A stretch of DNA of 64,000 nt, from contig JAQCAB010000007.1 in assembly GCA_027622375.1 (NCBI GenBank), forward strand, positions 1 through 64,000, written 5' to 3'. Below, piece after piece: positions 44,631 through 53,507 of the stretch (the first letter of the stretch is position 1; each line of letters begins with the position of its first letter). Position numbers and translations under genes: made by a program. The notes under the pieces are model-generated. The model ran no database searches and was not told where the DNA came from. It was given only the letters and a program-made list of their open reading frames with translations. Source of the stretch: Bacteroidota bacterium. GTDB lineage: Bacteria; Bacteroidota; Ignavibacteria; UBA10030; UBA8401.

Positions 44631-45570
44631 TTTGTAATTCAATTTTATCTTTTTCCAATAAATAAATAAAAACATCTTCTAAAGTTGGAGTTATTGGAGC
44701 AATATGTTCAACTTGAATTTCATTTTGATGTAAAAGTGTGATGATTTCTTTTTCAGCAATAATTGGATCATCAACCATTACATGAAGATGAAAACCAAAA
44801 ATAGTAATTTCCAAAATCCAATTTTGATCTTCTAATAAACCAAATGCTTCAATCGGTTTATTGCAAGTTACTTCAAGAATTGTTTTTGTGATATGCTTAT
44901 CTTTTAATTCTTTTGGACTCCCCGATGCAATAATTTTTCCATCATCCATCATAATAATGTGATTACAATATTCTGCTTCTTCAAGATAATGTGTAGTTAC
45001 AATAACAGTTGTTCCTTTTGCAGAAAAATTATTTATCATTTCCCAAAATTTGCGTCTCATTATTGGGTCAACACCACTTGTTGGCTCATCTAAAAATAAA
45101 ATTGGGGGCTCATGAATAATTGCACAACCAAGTGCGAGGCGTTGCTTCCAACCAAGTGGAAGATCATTTGTGCTGCTATTTTCTCTTCCAGTTAAGTTTG
45201 CTAATTTAATTATCCATTCTTTTCTTAATTTTTGTTCTTTAAAATTGAGTCCATAAACTCTCCCGTAAAAATCAATATTTTGCTCAACAGACAAATCATC
45301 ATAAAGAGAAAATTTTTGAGACATATATCCAATTCTCTCTTTAACTTTTTCTGGATTTATATTTATGTCAAATCCATTCACAAATGCCGTTCCGGAAGTT
45401 GGAGCTAAAATTCCGCAAAGCATTTTAATAGTTGTTGATTTTCCAGCACCATTTGCTCCTAGAATTCCATAAATCTCTCCCCTTTTTACTTCAAAACTAA
45501 TATTATCTACTGCATTAAAATTTCCAAATTTTTTGGAAAGCGATTCAACTTTAATAATTGATTCACTCAT
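44623..45570 (-). CDS. ABC transporter ATPase, like the C-terminal half of YbhF
   Basis: 315 residues. Walker A is GANGAGKSTT, the Q-loop section is GYMSQKFSLYDDLSVEQNI, and Walker B is ILFLDEPTSGVDP. The signature motif is the unusual LPLGWKQRLALG in place of LSGGQ, which is the form seen in the second half of E. coli YbhF. A C-terminal regulatory section (about 220-315) follows. It overlaps the TolC gene by 8 bp upstream and the permease downstream, and should pair with the ATPase at 46883-47812. Confidence 0.92.
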   Translation of the reverse strand: MSESIIKVESLSKKFGNFNAVDNISFEVKRGEIYGILGANGAGKSTTIKMLCGILAPTSGTAFVNGFDININPEKVKERIGYMSQKFSLYDDLSVEQNIDFYGRVYGLNFKEQKLRKEWIIKLANLTGRENSSTNDLPLGWKQRLALGCAIIHEPPILFLDEPTSGVDPIMRRKFWEMINNFSAKGTTVIVTTHYLEEAEYCNHIIMMDDGKIIASGSPKELKDKHITKTILEVTCNKPIEAFGLLEDQNWILEITIFGFHLHVMVDDPIIAEKEIITLLHQNEIQVEHIAPITPTLEDVFIYLLEKDKIELQNA

Positions 45571-46873
45571 TTACCAAATTCCTACCAATTGAGTTTTTTA
45601 ATTTAGCTTCTGTAATAATTAGATCAACAACTGAATTAATTTTATTTATTTTTGATTGTTGAAGTAATATTTCAGCATTTATAATTTCGCTTCCAGAAAC
45701 TAAACCGGATATTTTTTTTGCCTTAGTGGATCTTAAATTTTCAGCAGCTTGCTCTAAACTTAAATTTGCATATTCTAGATTTTTTTTAAGTTGGTTGAAA
45801 TTCAGATAATTTGAAGCCACTTCAATTTCTATAGAATTTCTTAATAACTCTTTTGAATTTATTAATTGTTGATGCTGTAATTCACTTGATTCAATTTGAT
45901 AATTTGAATTGAAATTATTCCAAATTTCAAATTGCATTGATATTCCAATATCCCAAGTTCCTTTAGCTTCATCTTTTGCAGGGAATATTCTAGGATTTGG
46001 ACGAGAATAATTATAACCACCTAATAAATAAATATTTGGGTACCAATTACTTTTTGCGGAAGTAATTTGTGTTTCTGCAGATAGAATTCTTTCATTTGTA
46101 ATTTTAAAATCTTTTCGGTTTTGATTTGCTTCCAAAAATATTTTATCAATTTCTAAATCAATATTAACATTTTCTGAAGGTTTATCATTTAAAGTTAAAT
46201 CATGTTTATTTTCTGCAGAAATTAATTTTTTAAAAACCAATTCTGACAATATTAAATTATTTTTTGCATTATTTGCTTGTAGCTCTACAGATGAAAGATG
46301 TAATTTAGATTTTAAAAGATCATTTGCAGTTGATAAACCTTGCTTCAACAAATTTTCAGAATCAAGGACAAGAGACTTTACTAAAACTATATTCTCTTCT
46401 AAAAGTTTTTGATTTTCGATTGCTCTAAATAAATTCCAATAAGCAATAATAATATTTAGAACAATTTCATTTGTTTCTTTTTCCATTTCAGAAAAAGTTG
46501 CATTAAAAATATGCTCACTAGATTTTGATAAAGAAGAAAGTTTAAATCCAGTAAAAATTGGTTGTTGAAAATAAATTCTGCTAGAGTAAGAATTTAAAAT
46601 TACAGGAAATTCAACAGGAGTCTGAAGTGGAATAATAAATTTATCAACCTCACTCAACCTATTATATTGAGCATTTAATTTTAATGATGGGAAGAATTGA
46701 CTTCCAACTTCTTTAACTTTGTTTTCAGCAATATCTTTCTTCAATAAAGAATTTTGAATTGATTTGTTATTTTTTAATCCAAGTTGAATTGCCTCATTTA
46801 AACTTAATTTAGTTTGTGCAAATAATGAATGTGATATTATAAAAGGTATAATTAATAATTTAATTTGTTTCAT
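45563..46873 (-). CDS. TolC-family outer-membrane efflux protein
   Basis: 436 residues with signal peptide (LLIIPFIISHSLFAQ). Two tandem outer-membrane-efflux repeats are seen, each with long coiled-coil-like helices (LSLNEAIQLGLKNNKSIQNSLLKKDIAENKV; LRNSIEIEVASNYLNFNQLKKNLEYANLSLEQAAENL). It would form the trimeric exit duct of the export system. Its placement between the two ATPase genes is unusual. It starts 9 bp after the first ATPase gene. Confidence 0.92.
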   Translation of the reverse strand: MKQIKLLIIPFIISHSLFAQTKLSLNEAIQLGLKNNKSIQNSLLKKDIAENKVKEVGSQFFPSLKLNAQYNRLSEVDKFIIPLQTPVEFPVILNSYSSRIYFQQPIFTGFKLSSLSKSSEHIFNATFSEMEKETNEIVLNIIIAYWNLFRAIENQKLLEENIVLVKSLVLDSENLLKQGLSTANDLLKSKLHLSSVELQANNAKNNLILSELVFKKLISAENKHDLTLNDKPSENVNIDLEIDKIFLEANQNRKDFKITNERILSAETQITSAKSNWYPNIYLLGGYNYSRPNPRIFPAKDEAKGTWDIGISMQFEIWNNFNSNYQIESSELQHQQLINSKELLRNSIEIEVASNYLNFNQLKKNLEYANLSLEQAAENLRSTKAKKISGLVSGSEIINAEILLQQSKINKINSVVDLIITEAKLKNSIGRNLVNE

Positions 46874-46882
46874 TTTCCACTT

Positions 46883-47812
46883 TTAGTTTATTTTTTTTTC
46901 TTCATCGGTTACAAGTGAAATAAAAACATTTTCAAGAGTTGGGTTAATATTACGCCACGAATCAACATTAATTGATGAATTTTTTAATTTTTCAATCACT
47001 TGTGGAATAATCATATTTGAGCCACTCAAGCTAAAATGAATTCTATCACCAAAGGCTTGAACATTTTGAATTTTCGTTTCTTCCAACAATATTTTAAATG
47101 CTTTGCGAATTGGTGAGCAAACAACTTCAATAAATTGATCTGTTAAGGATTTCTCCAAATTTGATGGTTTATCAAATTGTAAAAGTTTCCCTTCATTTAT
47201 TAAACCAACTCTTGCACATCTTTCTGCTTCATCTAAATATTGAGTTGTTAAAAGTATTGTGACATTAGTTTTTAAAAGTTCAGATAATATTTTCCAAAAA
47301 TCTCTTCGTGAAACAGGATCAACACCAGCGGTAGGTTCGTCTAATAAAATAATTTTTGGTGTGTGGATAAGAGTACAAGCGAGCGCAAGTTTTTGTTTCA
47401 TTCCTCCCGATAAATTATCACCAAGTTTATCACGATGTTTTTTGAGTCGGGTAAAATCAAGCAGTTCTTCTCTTCTAGTAATAAAATTTTGAACGCCATG
47501 AATCTCGGCAAAAAATTCAATGTTTTCATCAATAGTTAAATCACCATACAAACTAAATTTTTGAGATAAGTATCCCAAAGATTTTTTTATTTCTTTATCA
47601 CCTATTGATATTTCTTTTCCAAAAATTTTTATTGTTCCGCCTGTTTTCCCAAGAAGTCCGCAAATCATTCTTAAAGTTGTAGTTTTCCCCGCTGCATCTG
47701 GACCAACAAGAGCAATCATTTCCCCTTCAAAAATTTTTAAAGATAAATTATCAACTGCAACTAAATTACCAAACTTTTTTGTTAAAGAATTTAATTCGAG
47801 AGCGACTTGCAT
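46883..47812 (-). CDS. ABC transporter ATPase, like the N-terminal half of YbhF
   Basis: 309 residues. Walker A reads GPDAAGKTTT, the Q-loop section GYLSQKFSLYGDLTIDENI, signature LSGGMKQKLALAC, and Walker B IILLDEPTAGVDP. The GPD-x-AGKTT form matches the first half of E. coli YbhF. It directly abuts the HlyD gene. Together with the ATPase at 44623-45570 it would supply both nucleotide-binding domains, as two proteins instead of one fused chain. Confidence 0.92.
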   Translation of the reverse strand: MQVALELNSLTKKFGNLVAVDNLSLKIFEGEMIALVGPDAAGKTTTLRMICGLLGKTGGTIKIFGKEISIGDKEIKKSLGYLSQKFSLYGDLTIDENIEFFAEIHGVQNFITRREELLDFTRLKKHRDKLGDNLSGGMKQKLALACTLIHTPKIILLDEPTAGVDPVSRRDFWKILSELLKTNVTILLTTQYLDEAERCARVGLINEGKLLQFDKPSNLEKSLTDQFIEVVCSPIRKAFKILLEETKIQNVQAFGDRIHFSLSGSNMIIPQVIEKLKNSSINVDSWRNINPTLENVFISLVTDEEKKIN

Positions 47813-48772
47813 TTAATTTTTAATTTCAATTGTAGCATCTGCAGGCATCCCTGATTTTAAAATTCCAGATTCATTTTTAACTTTTATTTTAACAGCGTAA
47901 ACTAAGGTTGCACGATCATCTTTTGTTTGAATATTTCGTGGCGTAAACTCAGCATTTTTGGAAATAAACATAACTCTTCCGATAAACTTTTTATCTTCAA
48001 AAGAATCAATCGAAACAAATGCAGTATCGTTTATTTTTATTTTCCCTAAATCAACTTCGGAAATATAAATTGTTAATGTCAATTCATCGATTTGCGAAAT
48101 TGTACAAATTATGCCATTTGGATTTATCAGCTCACCAACATTCATCGGTAAATGAGAAATTGTGCCGTTAATTGGAGCTTTTATAATTGCGTTATTTAAT
48201 TGAGATTTAAATAATTCTGCATTTGCCTCAGCTTGAATTAATCTCGCTTCAGCAGCTATAATTTCTTCTGGACGTGAAAAGGATTTTAACTTTTTTGAGC
48301 CCTCTCTTGCAGAACTTAATTGTGCTTTCGTGATTTTATATCTTGCTTCGGCATCATTAAATTGTTTTAGTGAAATTGAATTTGACGCAAACAATGTTTT
48401 CATTCTCAAAAAATCTTCATAAGCAAGTTTTTCATTTGTTTCTGCTTGCTTTAATTGTTCTTCTCCTTGGTTTATATCTTCTTTACGCGCACCCTTTGTA
48501 AGTAAATCATATTGTGCTTTTGCTAAACTTACACCAGCAGTTGCTTGTTTTAATTGTAGGTAAAGTTGAATTGTATCAATTAAAGCAATTGTGTCATCTT
48601 TTTTTACTTGAGATCCTTCTTCAACAAAAATATTTTTTATTTCACCAAAAGTTTTTGAACTAATTCTAATATCATTTGTTTCCAATGTTCCGCTTGCTTC
48701 AATTGTATTATTATTTTTTGAATTACAGTCTATAAAAATTATCGACAACATGAGTAAAATAATTTTTCTCAT
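47813..48772 (-). CDS. HlyD-family periplasmic adaptor (YbhG-like)
   Basis: 319 residues beginning with an N-terminal hydrophobic signal and FIDCNSK, a probable lipoprotein anchor. The barrel-sandwich halves (IFVEEGSQVKKDDTIALIDT and IIKAPINGTISHLPMNVGELI) flank a long coiled-coil hairpin (about 70-185) with Ala/Glu/Lys heptads (LLTKGARKEDINQGEEQL). It would bridge the inner-membrane permeases to the TolC partner. The gene overlaps the TetR regulator by 4 bp. Confidence 0.92.
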   Translation of the reverse strand: MRKIILLMLSIIFIDCNSKNNNTIEASGTLETNDIRISSKTFGEIKNIFVEEGSQVKKDDTIALIDTIQLYLQLKQATAGVSLAKAQYDLLTKGARKEDINQGEEQLKQAETNEKLAYEDFLRMKTLFASNSISLKQFNDAEARYKITKAQLSSAREGSKKLKSFSRPEEIIAAEARLIQAEANAELFKSQLNNAIIKAPINGTISHLPMNVGELINPNGIICTISQIDELTLTIYISEVDLGKIKINDTAFVSIDSFEDKKFIGRVMFISKNAEFTPRNIQTKDDRATLVYAVKIKVKNESGILKSGMPADATIEIKN

Positions 48773-49434
48773 TTAAGAATACCTTTCCTTTTTTTTAACT
48801 TTGTAAATTGATTTCTCCCTTCATCAGTAAATGCACCATTTAACATTATGTCGAAAATGTTTTTAAATGTTTCTTTTAATGAAAAAGATTCATGTAATAA
48901 AACATTTGGATTTGCAATTCCTTCAACCGAATTGATTAACATCAAAACCATAACACGTTCATTTATATCTTCTCTAAAAACTCTTTCCTTTTTTGCTTGT
49001 ATAAAAAGATTTTCAAGCTTTATTAATATTTTCTCTCTTCTAAAAGTTTCCATCTCTTCATAAATATCTGGGCAATATTTTTGTATATCACGCAATCCAT
49101 CTTGTGTTGCCATTGAAAGCTGTTCCCCAACTAACAATAAAAAGTCTGATATTTTATCAACAAAATGTTTATCTGAATTTAATATTGAATTAATTTTTTT
49201 TTCAAATATCTTCATAAAAAATCTTGATGCTAATTTTAGCATATCTTTTTTAGTTGGAAAATATTTGTAAATAGTTTTTTTACTAATTCCTTGACTTTCT
49301 GAAATTTCGTCCATCCGAACTTTACTAAATCCAAATTTTAGAACCTGGCTTCTAAAATTAATTAGCAATCTTTCCTTTGCAGTAAATTTTTCAGTTAAAA
49401 CAGGGGTAACTTTTAAAGTATTTTTAGTTTCCAT
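48769..49434 (-). CDS. TetR-family regulator of the export operon
   Basis: 221 residues with an N-terminal helix-turn-helix (about 22-70: ERLLINFRSQVLKFGFSKVRMDEISESQGISKKTIYKYFPTKKDM) and a helical ligand-binding domain. It is the first gene of the seven-gene export operon, so it probably represses its own transcription. A perfect inverted repeat lies 39 bp upstream of its start, and a near-copy of that site overlaps its first codons. The E. coli equivalent, CecR (YbiH), also precedes ybhGFSR. Confidence 0.92.
   Translation of the reverse strand: METKNTLKVTPVLTEKFTAKERLLINFRSQVLKFGFSKVRMDEISESQGISKKTIYKYFPTKKDMLKLASRFFMKIFEKKINSILNSDKHFVDKISDFLLLVGEQLSMATQDGLRDIQKYCPDIYEEMETFRREKILIKLENLFIQAKKERVFREDINERVMVLMLINSVEGIANPNVLLHESFSLKETFKNIFDIMLNGAFTDEGRNQFTKLKKRKGILK
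49409..49433 (+). repeat. Direct repeat copy 1 of the TetR-operator region
   Basis: These 25 bases, within the first codons of the TetR gene, match 49478-49503 except for one substitution and one missing base. The core ACTTTTAAAGT is shared. It may be a second, weaker operator half-site. Confidence 0.7.
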
Positions 49435-49472
49435 AGGCCAGCAACTTATCGCAAAAAATATGAGATTGCAAC

Positions 49473-49491
49473 GGTATACTTTTAAAGTATA
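49473..49491. promoter_or_regulatory. Palindromic operator candidate for the TetR regulator
   Basis: TATACTTTTAAAGTATA is a perfect 17-base inverted repeat (8-bp arms around one T), at about 49475-49491, 41-57 bases before the TetR start codon. The size and position fit a TetR-family operator. Confidence 0.65.
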
Positions 49492-49503
49492 TTTAGTTTA
49501 CCA
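49478..49503 (+). repeat. Direct repeat copy 2 of the TetR-operator region
   Basis: This copy begins in the palindrome and continues with ATTTAGTTTACCA. It matches the copy at 49409-49433, 69 bases away in the same orientation. Confidence 0.7.
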
Positions 49504-49527
49504 AATAGGTCTCTATTTACAAGGCTT

Positions 49528-50892
49528 TTATGATAGAGGTTCAAAATGTGCAGAAAAATGCCTTAATAATTTTGGTTCTTTGATAATTTTAAAACCACTT
49601 AATTCTTCCCTTTTTTTATAAACTTCTTCACCAACTTCAACTAAATAATCCATATGACTTTGGGTGTAAACTCTTCTTGGAATTGCCATTCTCACATACT
49701 CATTTGGAGCTGCAACAAATTTATTTAATTGTTCATCAAATTTTCCAAACATCACACTTCCGATTTCACATGATCTAACTCCTCCCTCAATATAAAATGC
49801 GCAGACAAGTGATTGGCCTGGAAAATGTTCAGTTGAAATATGTGGCAACATTTTTTTTGCGTTAATAAATATTGCATGCCCACCAACTGGTTCAATAATT
49901 GGAATTCCAATTTTTATAAATTTTTCTCCAACATATTCAATCGAACGGAGTCTGTATTCTAAATATTTTTCATCAACAATTTCATTTAATCCTTCGGCAA
50001 TTGCTTCCAAATCTCTTCCACTTAATCCGCCATAAGTCGGGAATCCTTCAGTTACAATTAATTGGTTTTTCGCTTCTTCAGCAACTTCAGAATCGTTCAA
50101 AGCTAAAAATCCTCCCATATTTACGAGCGCATCTTTTTTTGCACTCATAGTACATCCATCTGCATAACTAAATATTTCTTGTGCAATTGATTTTACGGAA
50201 TGATCAGAAAAACCTTTTTCATGTTTTTTAATGAAATATGCATTCTCAGCAAATCTGCATGCATCAATATAATATGGAATTTTATATTTTTTAGCGATTG
50301 AGCTAACTTCAATAATATTCTGCATTGAAACTGGCTGTCCGCCAACAGCATTATTTGTAATTGTCATTATTATCAAGCCAACATTTGAAGCACCAACTTC
50401 ATTTATTTTTTCAAGAAGCAATTTACAATCCATATTCCCCTTAAAATAAAAATTACTTTCAGGATTAATTGGCAAATCAACAATTACCATATTATTTACA
50501 GCTGCATTAGCCCGAGTTGTATCAAAGTGAGTATTACTTATTGATACCTTTCCCTTATTATGAAAAATTTTAAATAAAATGTTTTCGGCTGCACGGCCTT
50601 GATGTGTTGGGATGATGTGGTTAAAACCAGTTAATTCTTTTACTGTTTTTTCAAATCTAAAAAAACTTTTTGCTCCTGCGTATGATTCATCAGCTTCCAT
50701 TAATTTTCCCCATTGGTTTGAACTCATAGCCGAAGTGCCACTATCAGTTAATAAATCAATTACAACATCTTCAGCTTTTATTTTAAAGGGATTATAAAAT
50801 GCATTTTTTAATATATTAATTCGCTCTTCTCGAGTTGTAAATGAAATATGTTCTACTGATTTTATTTTAAATGGTTCTATTATTGTTTTCAC
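49528..50892 (-). CDS. tnaA: Tryptophanase (tryptophan indole-lyase)
   Basis: 454 residues from GTG 50892. A beta-eliminating PLP enzyme that splits tryptophan to indole, pyruvate and ammonia. PLP lysine: Lys253 in CTMSAKKDALV. It is distinguished from tyrosine phenol-lyase by EIGS at 376-379 (TPL has MERG with a substrate-binding Arg) and by His445 in LRHF, the position of His463 in the E. coli enzyme (Phe in TPL). Other landmarks: LLTDSGTSAMS, PTHQGRAAE, YYIDACRFAENAYFIK. No Trp-containing leader peptide of the tnaC type is visible in the 93-bp gap upstream. Confidence 0.92.
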   Translation of the reverse strand: MKTIIEPFKIKSVEHISFTTREERINILKNAFYNPFKIKAEDVVIDLLTDSGTSAMSSNQWGKLMEADESYAGAKSFFRFEKTVKELTGFNHIIPTHQGRAAENILFKIFHNKGKVSISNTHFDTTRANAAVNNMVIVDLPINPESNFYFKGNMDCKLLLEKINEVGASNVGLIIMTITNNAVGGQPVSMQNIIEVSSIAKKYKIPYYIDACRFAENAYFIKKHEKGFSDHSVKSIAQEIFSYADGCTMSAKKDALVNMGGFLALNDSEVAEEAKNQLIVTEGFPTYGGLSGRDLEAIAEGLNEIVDEKYLEYRLRSIEYVGEKFIKIGIPIIEPVGGHAIFINAKKMLPHISTEHFPGQSLVCAFYIEGGVRSCEIGSVMFGKFDEQLNKFVAAPNEYVRMAIPRRVYTQSHMDYLVEVGEEVYKKREELSGFKIIKEPKLLRHFSAHFEPLS

Positions 50893-50991
50893 CGCATTAC
50901 ATTAATAGAAATTAAGTTTGAAAACAAGAAGCAACTCACAATTTTTCATGGATGTATTTGTTTTATAAATCTTTATTTGTAGCTTTTGAAA

Positions 50992-52338
50992 ATGGAAAAT
51001 AAATTAAAATTAAATTCGGTTTCAGAAATCAGTGCTTATTATACTTACGGTACCTGGAAATTTCAAAAAAATTGGAAACCACTTGAAATTGTAGATGCTG
51101 AGGGATGTTATTTTACAGATAACTTCGGAAAAAAATATCTTGATTTTTCATCGCAATTAATGTGTGTTACTTTGGGGCATAAAAATAAAGCTGTAATTGA
51201 TGCAATTGAAACTCAAGCAAAAACTTTGCCTTATGTTGCTCCCGGTTTTGCTACTAAAGTACGCGCCGATTTAAGTAAACTTTTAATTGAAGTTTTACCA
51301 AAAGGATTAGATAAATTTTTCTTCACAACTTCTGGCACCGAAGCGAACGAAGCTGCATTTAAAATTGCAAAAATGTACACTGGAAAATCAAAAATTATCG
51401 CACGCTATCGATCGTACCATGGTTCAACTATGGGTTCACTCGCTGCAACTGGCGATCCGCGTAGATGGGCGATGGAGCCATCCGGTAAAATACCCGGTGT
51501 AATTTTTGCGCCCGAAGTTAATTGTTACGATTGTCCGATTAATCACACTTACCCAAGTTGTGATATTGCTTGTGCAGATTATATCCAACATATGATTGAA
51601 AATGAAAATGATGTTGCTGCAATTATAATTGAACCAGTAGTTGGAACAAATGGAGTTTTAATCCCGCCAAAAGAATATTTACCACGATTAAGAAAAATTT
51701 GTGATGATAATAATGTTTTGTTAATTGCAGATGAAGTTATGTCTGGTTGGGGAAGAACTGGTAAATGGTTTGCGGTTGATAATTGGAATGTAATTCCAGA
51801 TATACTTGTAACTGCAAAAGGAATTACAAATGCTTTTGTGCCTCTCGGACTTTGTGCAACTTCTCGTAAAATTGCAAATTTTTTTGATGACCATTTTTTC
51901 TCGCACGGACATACTTATGAGGCTCATCCATTAACTTTAGCACCTGCTATTGCATCAATAAATGAGATGAAAAGATTAAATTTAATTGATCGCGCAAATT
52001 CAGTTGGTAAATTTTTAGGAGAAAAATTAATTGAACTTAAATTTAAACACAAATCTATAGGTGATGTTCGTGGAATTGGAATGTTTTGGTGTGTTGAATT
52101 AGTAAAAAATCAAAACACAAAAGAACCTTTTAATTCCATGACTGATAAGGTTTCTGGTAAACCACTTTTGGTTGATAAAATTTCTGCCGAAATGATGAAG
52201 AATGGTGTTTTTCTCCAGTCATGGATAAGCCATTTTATAATTGCTCCTCCACTAATTATTACTGAAGAAGAAATTTTACTAGGGATTAACACACTTGATA
52301 ATGCATTATCAATCGCAGACAATGAAACTATAAATTGA
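50992..52338 (+). CDS. Class III PLP aminotransferase (beta-alanine/taurine type)
   Basis: 448 residues from ATG 50992; an in-frame TTG two codons upstream is less likely. Motifs: TSGTEANEAAFKIAK, RYRSYHGSTMGSLAATGDPRRW, LIADEVMSGWGRTG (PLP Asp) and the PLP lysine in VTAKGITNAFVPLG. The section NCYDCPINHTYPSCDIACADY is typical of the omega-amino-acid:pyruvate or taurine:pyruvate aminotransferase branch. Its product would be a semialdehyde such as malonate semialdehyde, which the CoA-acylating dehydrogenase at 53508-55007 could consume. It lies 9 bp upstream of the P1 peptidase gene. Confidence 0.85.
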   Translation: MENKLKLNSVSEISAYYTYGTWKFQKNWKPLEIVDAEGCYFTDNFGKKYLDFSSQLMCVTLGHKNKAVIDAIETQAKTLPYVAPGFATKVRADLSKLLIEVLPKGLDKFFFTTSGTEANEAAFKIAKMYTGKSKIIARYRSYHGSTMGSLAATGDPRRWAMEPSGKIPGVIFAPEVNCYDCPINHTYPSCDIACADYIQHMIENENDVAAIIIEPVVGTNGVLIPPKEYLPRLRKICDDNNVLLIADEVMSGWGRTGKWFAVDNWNVIPDILVTAKGITNAFVPLGLCATSRKIANFFDDHFFSHGHTYEAHPLTLAPAIASINEMKRLNLIDRANSVGKFLGEKLIELKFKHKSIGDVRGIGMFWCVELVKNQNTKEPFNSMTDKVSGKPLLVDKISAEMMKNGVFLQSWISHFIIAPPLIITEEEILLGINTLDNALSIADNETIN

Positions 52339-52347
52339 AAGGAACGA

Positions 52348-53505
52348 ATGAATAAATTTTTATCGATTTTAATTTTGATAATTTTAATTTTTGGAGAGAC
52401 ATCATCTCAAAATAAAAAACGTGCACGCGATATAGGAATTCCATTTGATGGAACTCCTGGAAAATATAATTCAATTACAGATGTTGAAGGAGTTGAAGTT
52501 GGTTACTCAACAATAATTTCTGGAGAAGGAAAACTTATTGTCGGTAAAGGACCAATCAGAACCGGCGTGACAGCAATTTTCCCGAAAGGAAAAAATTTTA
52601 GAAATCGAGTTTTTGGCGCGTGGTACACTTTAAATGGAAATGGTGAAATGACTGGCACAACTTGGCTCGAGGAATCTGGTTCGCTTGGTTGTCCAATTTT
52701 AATTACAAACACACATAGTGTTGGAGTTGTTCGAGATGCAGTTGTTGAGTGGAATGCAAAACGTGGTACAAGTGGAGATTATTCCGGAGATTTTAGTTTA
52801 CCAATTGTTGCAGAAACTTGGGATGGACGATTAAATGATATTAATGGATTCCATGTAAAAAAAGAACACGCATTCGAAGCTATGAATTCTGCAAAATCTG
52901 GATTTGTTGAAGAAGGAAATGTTGGTGGAGGAACTGGAATGGTTGCACATTCTTTCAAAGGTGGAACTGGAACATCTTCAAGAAAATTAAATGAGAAAGA
53001 TGGAAATTATACAGTTGGTGTTCTTGTTCAAGCGAATTATGGTTCGAGAGAATTACTTCACATTGCAGGAGTTCCAGTTGGAAAAGAAATTTCAGATCTT
53101 TTACCAGAACGTGGAAAATTAGATGATGGCACAGGTTCAATAATTGTTGTAGTTGCAACCGACGCTCCACTTCTTCCACATCAATTAAAAAGATTATTAA
53201 AACGTGTTTCAATTGGAATTGGAATAATGGGTGGAAGAGGAGAAAATTCTTCAGGCGATATTTTTGTTGCATTCTCAACAGCAAATCCCGAACAATCCAG
53301 CTCTAAAGAAATTGCTAATCTTAAAATGTTACCAAATGAAAAAATTGGTCCATTTTTTCGAGCAACAGTTGATGCAACTGAAGAAGCAATTGTAAATGCA
53401 TTAGTTGCCGCGGAAACTATGGTTGGAATAAATGGAAATAAAGTTCATGCGCTGCCACATGATCGAGTTATTAATATTTTAAAAAAATATAATAGGATTA
53501 AATAA
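52348..53505 (+). CDS. P1 family peptidase (DmpA/BapA-like aminopeptidase), secreted
   Basis: 385 residues with a signal peptide (NKFLSILILIILIFGETSSQ). The P1 plan is clear: ARDIGIPFDGTPGKYNSITDVEGVEVGYSTI, AIFPKGKN, GNGEMTGTTWLEESG, NVGGGTGMVAHSFKGGTGTSSRKL and VGVLVQANYGSRELLHIAG. Family members self-cleave to expose an N-terminal nucleophile; here the likely site is within GGTGTSSR (about residues 205-212). DmpA and BapA remove N-terminal D-amino acids or beta-amino acids such as beta-alanine from peptides. AAAGGAACGA precedes the ATG. Confidence 0.88.
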   Translation: MNKFLSILILIILIFGETSSQNKKRARDIGIPFDGTPGKYNSITDVEGVEVGYSTIISGEGKLIVGKGPIRTGVTAIFPKGKNFRNRVFGAWYTLNGNGEMTGTTWLEESGSLGCPILITNTHSVGVVRDAVVEWNAKRGTSGDYSGDFSLPIVAETWDGRLNDINGFHVKKEHAFEAMNSAKSGFVEEGNVGGGTGMVAHSFKGGTGTSSRKLNEKDGNYTVGVLVQANYGSRELLHIAGVPVGKEISDLLPERGKLDDGTGSIIVVVATDAPLLPHQLKRLLKRVSIGIGIMGGRGENSSGDIFVAFSTANPEQSSSKEIANLKMLPNEKIGPFFRATVDATEEAIVNALVAAETMVGINGNKVHALPHDRVINILKKYNRIK

Positions 53506-53507
53506 TT

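Noticed and set aside
50902-50949. 15-codon minus-strand frame (ATG 50949) just upstream of tryptophanase, resembling a tnaC leader peptide by position.
   Set aside because: It has no tryptophan codon, no convincing ribosome site and no following terminator-like structure, so there is no support for tryptophan-controlled attenuation.
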